Shown: one piece after another, positions 1 to 3,573 of the stretch
Layout: each line of letters begins with the position of its first letter
Position numbering within the stretch: position 1 is the stretch's first letter
DNA from: an uncultured Oscillospiraceae bacterium
Lineage (GTDB): Bacteria > Bacillota > Clostridia > Oscillospirales > Oscillospiraceae
Direction of reading: 5' to 3'
DNA: 5,007 nucleotides
NCBI GenBank assembly: GCA_934643765.1
Contig: CAKUCT010000148.1
Coordinates: 1-5,007, forward strand
Made by a program: the position numbers and the translations under genes
Notes under the pieces: model-generated
The model's input: only the letters and a program-made list of their open reading frames with translations
The model's database searches: none
Told to the model about the DNA's origin: nothing

Positions 1-370
1 ATACTGGGACACGGCCAGGACCGACCGGCTGATCTATCGCGAGGATTTAAAGAAGATGCGGCCGGGAACGATGATTGTTGACGTGAGCTGCGACCCGTAT
101 CTGGAGATTGAGACGTCCCATCCGACGACGATTGACCATCCGGTCTACACCGTCGACGGCGTTATTCACTATGCAGTGGACAATACGCCCGCCATGTACC
201 CGTATACAACGTCGAAAGTGTTCAGCCGGAACTTCGCGCGCTACGCGGACGCGCTGGCGCTGGGGCAGTATCCGGAAAATCTCCGGCAGGCGATTGACAT
301 TGAGCAGGGGCAGATCGTCAATCCGGAGGTTCGCCGCTTCCGCGAAAAACGGGGCCTCTTCTGCGAATAA
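1..370 (+). CDS. ceo: N5-(carboxyethyl)ornithine synthase-like / alanine dehydrogenase-family dehydrogenase (C-terminal part)
   Basis: Only the last 122 codons are present; the reading frame starts at base 2 and ends in TAA at 368-370. The translation opens with YWDT and shows MIVDVSCD, then EIETSHPTT, PVYTVDGVIHYAVDN and TPAMYPYTTS. The pattern ETS-x-PTT...P-x-Y-x-VDG-V-x-HY-x-V-x-N-x-P is the C-terminal signature of the alanine dehydrogenase/transhydrogenase superfamily. The VDVSCD...EIETS and DNTPAM variants fit N5-(carboxyethyl)ornithine synthase better than true alanine dehydrogenase, which has VDVA(I/V)DQGG and N-x-PGAVPRTST. Enzymes of this family reductively condense pyruvate with the side-chain amine of ornithine (or lysine) using NADPH, in the cytosol. 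The NAD(P)-binding glycine motif and the N-terminal catalytic residues lie outside the window, so substrate and cofactor cannot be checked. The gene is convergent to the chaperone operon and functionally unrelated to it as far as can be seen. The family is fairly certain; the exact reaction is less so. Confidence 0.72.
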   Translation, partial: YWDTARTDRLIYREDLKKMRPGTMIVDVSCDPYLEIETSHPTTIDHPVYTVDGVIHYAVDNTPAMYPYTTSKVFSRNFARYADALALGQYPENLRQAIDIEQGQIVNPEVRRFREKRGLFCE

Positions 371-388
371 GATTTTTGACATACGAAC

Positions 389-421
389 AGCCGGCGCAGC
401 TTATGCTGCGCCGGCTTTTTT
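389..421 (+). terminator. Intrinsic terminator of the dehydrogenase gene
   Basis: A perfect 12-bp GC-rich stem (389-400 with 405-416) closes a TTAT loop and runs into six Ts (416-421), 18 bases after the TAA at 370. In the + direction this is a textbook Rho-independent terminator. In the minus direction the same hairpin starts about 10 bases after the dnaK stop, but the bases that follow it (GTTCGTATGTC) are only a broken T-run, so it would stop dnaK transcripts less efficiently. No other dnaK terminator is visible, so the hairpin probably serves both convergent units. Confidence 0.9.
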
Positions 422-430
422 GACAATTTT

Positions 431-2230
431 TTATTTGTCGACCGCTTCAAAGTCCGCATCCATGGCATCGTCGTCAAAGCTGTCATTCGGGTTCTCATAC
501 GAGCCCTGATAGCTGCCGGCGTCGTCCATATTGACGCCCGCCTGCGCCAGAAGCTGCTCCAGGGCGTCCGCGCTGGAGACCATCTGCTCCGGGTCGCGCG
601 ACTTGACGGCGCGCTTGACATTCTTGACGGCCTCGGCCAGCGCGGCTTTCTGCTCTTTGTCTGCGGGCTTCAGGCTGGCGGCGCGGTAGAGAAGATGCTC
701 GCAGCGGTCCTTGGCCGTGGCCTCAGCCTTGAGCTTGGCGTCTTCGGCGGCGTACTGCTGCGCGTCGCGTACGGCTCTGTCAATTTCCTCGCGGCTCATG
801 TTGGAGGTCGCGGTGATGGTGATGGCCTGCGCCTTGCCGGTGTCCAAGTCCTTGGCAGAGACGTTCACGATGCCGTTGGCATCAATGGAGAATGTGACCT
901 CAATCTGCGGAACGCCTCTGGGGGCCCGGCGGATGCCGGTGAGTTGGAAGCGGCCGAGCTCCTTGTTCTGGTGCGCCATGGGGCGCTCGCCCTGCAGAAC
1001 ATGGACATCGACCGAGGACTGGAAGCTCGAGGCCGTGGTGAAAATCTGGCTTTTGCGGATGGGAAGGGTGGTGTTGCGCTCAATGACTCTGGTGCAGACG
1101 CCTCCGAGCGTTTCAATGCCGAGAGACAGCGGCGTGACATCCAAAAGCAGCAGCCCCTGGACGCTGCCGGACAGAACGCCGCCCTGCAGGCACGCGCCCA
1201 TGGCGACGCACTCATCGGGGTTGATGCCCTTGAAGGGTGCGGTGCCGGTGATCTGGCTGACCAACTCCTGCACGGCCGGGATGCGGCTCGAGCCGCCGAC
1301 CATCAGAACCTTGCTGATCTGCGAGATGGTGATGCCGGAGTCGTTGATGGCCTGGTTGACGGGGGCCTTGGTGGCCTGTACCAGCTGGCCGGTCAGGTCG
1401 TTGAATTTTGCCCTTGTGAGGGGAATGTCCATGTGAACGGGCCCTGCCTTGGAGACGGCAATATAGGGAAGCTCCACGGAGGTCTGCGTCATGGAGGAGA
1501 GCTCGATTTTGGCCTTCTCCGCCGCTTCTTTTACGCGCTGCATGGCAACGGGGTCGCGGGAGAGATCGATGCGCGTCTCTTTTTTGAATTCCGAGACGAG
1601 ATAGTCCATCACGCACTTGTCAAAATCGTCGCCGCCGAGGTGGTTGTTGCCAGCGGTTGCCAGAACCTCAATGACGCCGGAGGAAATGTCGAGAATGGAC
1701 ACATCGAATGTGCCGCCGCCCAGATCATAGACCATGATCTTCTGGCTCTGCTCTTTGTCAATGCCGTAGGCAAGCGCAGCGGCGGTGGGCTCGTTGATGA
1801 TTCGCTGGACGTTGAGCCCGGCAATTTTACCGGCGTCCTTGGTGGCCTGCCGCTGCGCGTCTGTAAAGTACGCGGGGACGGTGATGACCGCTTCGGTCAC
1901 AGGCTCTCCGAGATAGCTTTCCGCGTCCCGCTTGAGCTTCTGCAGAATCATGGCGGAGATTTCCTGCGGGGTATATTTGTGGCCGTCGATGTTCACGCGG
2001 TAATTGCTGCCCATCTGGCGCTTGATGGAGCTGATGGTTCTGTCGTGGTTGGTGACGGCCTGCCGCTTGGCAAGGCTTCCGACCATCCGTTCACCGGTCT
2101 TGGAGAAGGCCACCACGGAAGGCGTCGTTCTGCCGCCTTCGGCGTTGGGAATGATGACCGGCTCGCCGCCTTCCATCACAGCCACGCAGGAATTGGTGGT
2201 ACCAAGGTCAATGCCGATGATTTTGGACAT
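431..2230 (-). CDS. dnaK: Molecular chaperone DnaK (Hsp70), probably an accessory paralogue
   Basis: ATP-driven chaperone of 599 residues. The nucleotide-binding domain (about 1-355) has phosphate-1 motif GIDLGTTNS (6-14), catalytic K70 in SIKRQMG, the proline switch P119 with R127, phosphate-2 motif DLGGGTFDVSIL (169-180, with T174) and the adenosine motif VGGSSRIP (311-318). The first lobe lacks the Gram-negative insert. The conserved linker is LLLLDVTPLSLG (360-371). The beta-sandwich substrate domain (about 365-475) carries HVLQGERPM and DANGIVNVSAKD; by position the substrate-arch residues are L375 and A400 and the pocket residue is V407. A helical lid (about 479-565) and an acidic tail ending DADFEAVDK follow. 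At 599 residues it is at the short end of the family (about 600-640), mostly from a reduced lid and tail. GIRRAPRG (432-439) replaces the usual GI-(P/N)-P-APRG. The start ATG has AAGGAG 10 bases upstream. It is the last gene of the J-grpE-dnaK operon, 98 bases after grpE. All ATPase residues are intact, so it should be active. That it is a second DnaK rather than the main one is inferred from its neighbours and substitutions. Confidence 0.96.
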   Translation of the reverse strand: MSKIIGIDLGTTNSCVAVMEGGEPVIIPNAEGGRTTPSVVAFSKTGERMVGSLAKRQAVTNHDRTISSIKRQMGSNYRVNIDGHKYTPQEISAMILQKLKRDAESYLGEPVTEAVITVPAYFTDAQRQATKDAGKIAGLNVQRIINEPTAAALAYGIDKEQSQKIMVYDLGGGTFDVSILDISSGVIEVLATAGNNHLGGDDFDKCVMDYLVSEFKKETRIDLSRDPVAMQRVKEAAEKAKIELSSMTQTSVELPYIAVSKAGPVHMDIPLTRAKFNDLTGQLVQATKAPVNQAINDSGITISQISKVLMVGGSSRIPAVQELVSQITGTAPFKGINPDECVAMGACLQGGVLSGSVQGLLLLDVTPLSLGIETLGGVCTRVIERNTTLPIRKSQIFTTASSFQSSVDVHVLQGERPMAHQNKELGRFQLTGIRRAPRGVPQIEVTFSIDANGIVNVSAKDLDTGKAQAITITATSNMSREEIDRAVRDAQQYAAEDAKLKAEATAKDRCEHLLYRAASLKPADKEQKAALAEAVKNVKRAVKSRDPEQMVSSADALEQLLAQAGVNMDDAGSYQGSYENPNDSFDDDAMDADFEAVDK

Positions 2231-2240
2231 ACGTCAAACG

Positions 2241-2246
2241 CTCCTT
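2241..2246 (-). promoter_or_regulatory. dnaK ribosome binding site
   Basis: AAGGAG on the minus strand lies 10 bases before the dnaK ATG (2230-2228), a slightly long but functional spacing. It fixes the start that gives the canonical MSKIIGIDLGTT N-terminus. TTCTT at 2261-2257 could pair with AAGGA at 2246-2242 (5 bp including one G-U pair, 10-base loop), which might weakly mask the site. Confidence 0.8.
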
Positions 2247-2250
2247 CAAT

Positions 2251-2268
2251 AATCTCAAGAATCTCAAG
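2251..2268. repeat. Perfect 9-bp tandem direct repeat upstream of dnaK
   Basis: AATCTCAAG occurs twice head to tail (2251-2259 and 2260-2268); on the transcribed strand it reads CTTGAGATT twice. It lies in the dnaK leader between the hairpin at 2280-2307 and the ribosome binding site. No family of regulator sites that I know matches it. It could be a binding site, part of an RNA structure, or chance. Confidence 0.75.
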
Positions 2269-2279
2269 TGGAATTTTTG

Positions 2280-2307
2280 TGCCGCGCACAAACCAATGCG
2301 CGCGGCA
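2280..2307 (-). promoter_or_regulatory. Hairpin in the grpE-dnaK spacer (mRNA processing, stability or attenuation element)
   Basis: On the minus strand TGCCGCGCGCA (2307-2297) pairs with TGTGCGCGGCA (2290-2280) around a 6-base loop, giving 11 bp with one G-U pair. The same position is an A-C mismatch in the plus-strand RNA, so the structure favours the operon transcript. It is followed by CAAAAATTCC rather than a run of Ts, so it is not a normal intrinsic terminator. It begins 21 bases after the grpE stop and ends 33 bases before the dnaK Shine-Dalgarno sequence. A likely role is to protect or define the end of an mRNA segment, setting the ratio of DnaK to the J protein and GrpE; that role is inference. 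Confidence 0.65.
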
Positions 2308-2328
2308 AAGTAAAATCAGAAAATAAGT

Positions 2329-2763
2329 TCAGTTCGCAACAACGACCTTTGCGTGCCGGATGACGTCCTCATCCATCGTAAAGCCGGTCTGGATAACCTC
2401 TACGATCTGCTCCGGCCCGGCGTCTTTGTCCTCAACGTGGGAGATGGCCTCATGATAGTCGGGGTTGAAGCACTTGCCAAGGCTCTGCATGGGCCGGACC
2501 TGGAAACTTTCCAGAATGGAAAGCAGATTCTGCAGCATCATCTCAATGCCCTTGCGGTAAGCCGCGTCCTGGCACGGCGCGGCCAGCGCGCGCGTCAGAT
2601 CGTCATAGACTGGCAGAAAGGAAGCAATGGTCTGCCGCCGGGCGGCGTCTGCTGCTGCGCTGGAAGCTTCCTGCGTGCGGCGGCGGTAGTTGCGGTACTC
2701 CGCTTCGATGGCCTCCAGGCGCAGATCAGGCGCCGGCGGCTGTTTTTTTGTAAAGAGCTTCAT
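2329..2763 (-). CDS. grpE: Nucleotide exchange factor GrpE, short form
   Basis: Cytosolic co-chaperone that opens the DnaK nucleotide cleft to release ADP. It has 144 residues, against about 180-200 for most GrpE proteins. The stalk helix signature is present as EAEYRNYRRRTQ (20-31), followed by FLPVYDDLTRAL (49-60) and the helical-bundle segment GIEMMLQNLLSILESF (72-87). The C-terminal beta-wing that contacts DnaK is complete: LGKCFNPDYHEAI (95-107), then VEVIQTGF and VIRHAKVVVA (134-143), matching the F-x-P-x-x-HEA and VIR-x-A-x-V-x-V signature. What is missing is the unstructured N-terminus and the upper half of the long dimer stalk: only about 15 residues precede the signature, with a basic MKLFTKK start. 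GAGAGG sits 7 bases before the ATG, and the gene begins 11 bases after the J-protein stop, so translation is probably coupled. The identity is secure; consequences of the short stalk for heat sensing or dimer stability are inference. Confidence 0.93.
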   Translation of the reverse strand: MKLFTKKQPPAPDLRLEAIEAEYRNYRRRTQEASSAAADAARRQTIASFLPVYDDLTRALAAPCQDAAYRKGIEMMLQNLLSILESFQVRPMQSLGKCFNPDYHEAISHVEDKDAGPEQIVEVIQTGFTMDEDVIRHAKVVVAN

Positions 2764-2770
2764 GGCAGCA

Positions 2771-2776
2771 CCTCTC
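2771..2776 (-). promoter_or_regulatory. grpE ribosome binding site overlapping the J-gene stop
   Basis: GAGAGG on the minus strand overlaps the TGA stop of the J-domain gene (2777-2775) by two bases and lies 7 bases before the grpE ATG at 2763. The arrangement suits translational coupling between the two co-chaperones. Confidence 0.7.
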
Positions 2777-3401
2777 AGCTCTGCCGGCCGGAGCCGAAGC
2801 CATAGCTGTTGTAGCCGTTCGGCTGCGTGTAGGTTTCAGAATAGCTGCTGTCCGGTTCAGAGCTGTAGCCGTAATAATAAGACGGATAGACACGGTAGCT
2901 GCAGCTGGCCAGCAGCCAGCCGAGCACCTGCAAGAGCAGGTACGCGCCCAAAATTTTGCCGAAGATGTTGCGCCGCGGCCGGCGATAGGTCCACTGGTAC
3001 TGCGTGTTCTGCTCGCCGGTGTCCTGCCCGGGCTGATAGGTGTAGGTGTAGCGGTAATAGTGCTGGTTCGGATTCTGGCCGTTCTGGCTGCCGGTCTGCG
3101 AGGTCCAGAAGCCGAACGGATCATAATACTGCTGGTTCTGCTGCTGATAGGCCGACTGCTGCTGGCGATAAGCCTGCTGGTAGGCGTTCTGCGCCTGCTG
3201 GCGCTGATACGCCTGATAGGCCTGCGGGTTTTTGAGCAGATCATACGCCTCGTTGATTTCATTCATCTTCCGGGCGCATTCGGCGTCTCCCGGATGCAGA
3301 TCGGGATGGTACTGCTTGGCAAGACGGCGATAGGCCTGCTTGATGTCGTCTTCACTGGCATTTTTCGATACGCCCAGAACCTCATATGGATCTCTTGCCA
3401 T
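2775..3401 (-). CDS. Membrane-anchored J-domain protein with Q/Y-rich linker
   Basis: Class C (type III) J-domain co-chaperone of 208 residues, predicted to stimulate the DnaK encoded two genes downstream. The J domain (about 4-58) is near-canonical: DPYEVLGVSKNASEDDIKQ, a basic helix II with YRRLAKQY, the catalytic HPD at 32-34, and MNEINEAYDLL in helix III. There is no G/F region, CxxCxGxG zinc finger or DnaJ C-terminal client-binding domain, so it is not DnaJ itself. Residues 60-93 are a low-complexity AYQ-type linker with 16 Q and 7 Y among 34 residues, followed by a further Q/N/Y-rich stretch to about 137. RRPRR (140-144) precedes one hydrophobic segment (about 146-166), which by the positive-inside rule puts the J domain in the cytoplasm. 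The last 40 residues (10 Y, 9 S, 5 G) would lie outside. The ATG at 3401 is chosen because AGGAGG lies 9 bases upstream; the in-frame TTG at 3407 is only 3 bases from it. First gene of the operon. Confidence 0.92.
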   Translation of the reverse strand: MARDPYEVLGVSKNASEDDIKQAYRRLAKQYHPDLHPGDAECARKMNEINEAYDLLKNPQAYQAYQRQQAQNAYQQAYRQQQSAYQQQNQQYYDPFGFWTSQTGSQNGQNPNQHYYRYTYTYQPGQDTGEQNTQYQWTYRRPRRNIFGKILGAYLLLQVLGWLLASCSYRVYPSYYYGYSSEPDSSYSETYTQPNGYNSYGFGSGRQS

Positions 3402-3410
3402 GCACAATCC

Positions 3411-3416
3411 CCTCCT
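3411..3416 (-). promoter_or_regulatory. Strong ribosome binding site of the J-domain gene
   Basis: AGGAGG (extended to AGGAGGGG, 3416-3409) on the minus strand lies 9 bases before the ATG at 3401. This decides the start against the TTG six bases further upstream and yields the conventional MARDPYEVLG N-terminus. Confidence 0.85.
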
Positions 3417-3436
3417 GTCTGTCTTGCATGTTCTAT

Positions 3437-3467
3437 ATTATACAAGCTATTTTATGAAAATTGTGAA
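3437..3467 (-). promoter_or_regulatory. Putative housekeeping promoter of the J-grpE-dnaK operon
   Basis: On the minus strand a perfect -10 box TATAAT (3442-3437) lies 19 bases downstream of TTCACA (3467-3462), a 5/6 match to the -35 consensus. The 19-base spacer is longer than the ideal 17. The surrounding DNA is clearly AT-rich against the GC-rich genes. Transcription would start near 3430, giving a leader of about 30 bases. No inverted repeat resembling CIRCE (TTAGCACTC-N9-GAGTGCTAA) is present here or before dnaK, so HrcA control is not supported. Confidence 0.65.
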
Positions 3468-3498
3468 TCAATTAAAAACAATCGGGGAAATTCCCGTG

Positions 3499-3538
3499 AA
3501 AATACGCCTTTCGCCCGGCGATTGCCGGGCGAAAGGCG
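3499..3538 (-). terminator. Intrinsic terminator of pepD
   Basis: A perfect 15-bp stem (3538-3524 with 3519-3505) closes a 4-base loop. In the minus direction TATTTT (3504-3499) follows, while in the + direction no T-run follows. It starts 35 bases after the pepD stop and separates pepD from the chaperone operon, whose promoter lies just beyond it. Confidence 0.85.
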
Positions 3539-3573
3539 GGCTGTCAACAAAAGACGAAAGCTTTCTGTAAATC

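Noticed and set aside
2280..2307. Intrinsic terminator after grpE
   Set aside because: The hairpin is followed by CAAAAATTCC on the transcribed strand, with no run of Ts, so it is kept only as a spacer RNA structure.
695..2326. A 543-codon plus-strand open frame antisense to dnaK
   Set aside because: It lies almost wholly inside dnaK in the opposite direction. Long frames antisense to Hsp70 genes are a known artefact of codon bias and were once mislabelled as an NAD-specific glutamate dehydrogenase. There is no supporting ribosome binding site, and the translation is low-complexity G/D/A-rich.
2231..2328. A separate promoter for dnaK in the grpE-dnaK spacer
   Set aside because: TTGAGA occurs within the tandem repeat, but no -10-like hexamer lies at a suitable distance before the start codon. 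Co-transcription from the promoter upstream of the J gene is the simpler reading.
3060..3260. The Q/Y-rich coding stretch as a DNA tandem repeat array or CRISPR-like repeat
   Set aside because: The repetition is at the amino acid level with varied codons. There are no regular identical repeats or spacers.
3402..3407. TTG at 3407 as the start of the J-domain protein, adding two residues
   Set aside because: It is only 3 bases from the AGGAGG, whereas the ATG at 3401 has 9-base spacing and gives the family-typical N-terminus.
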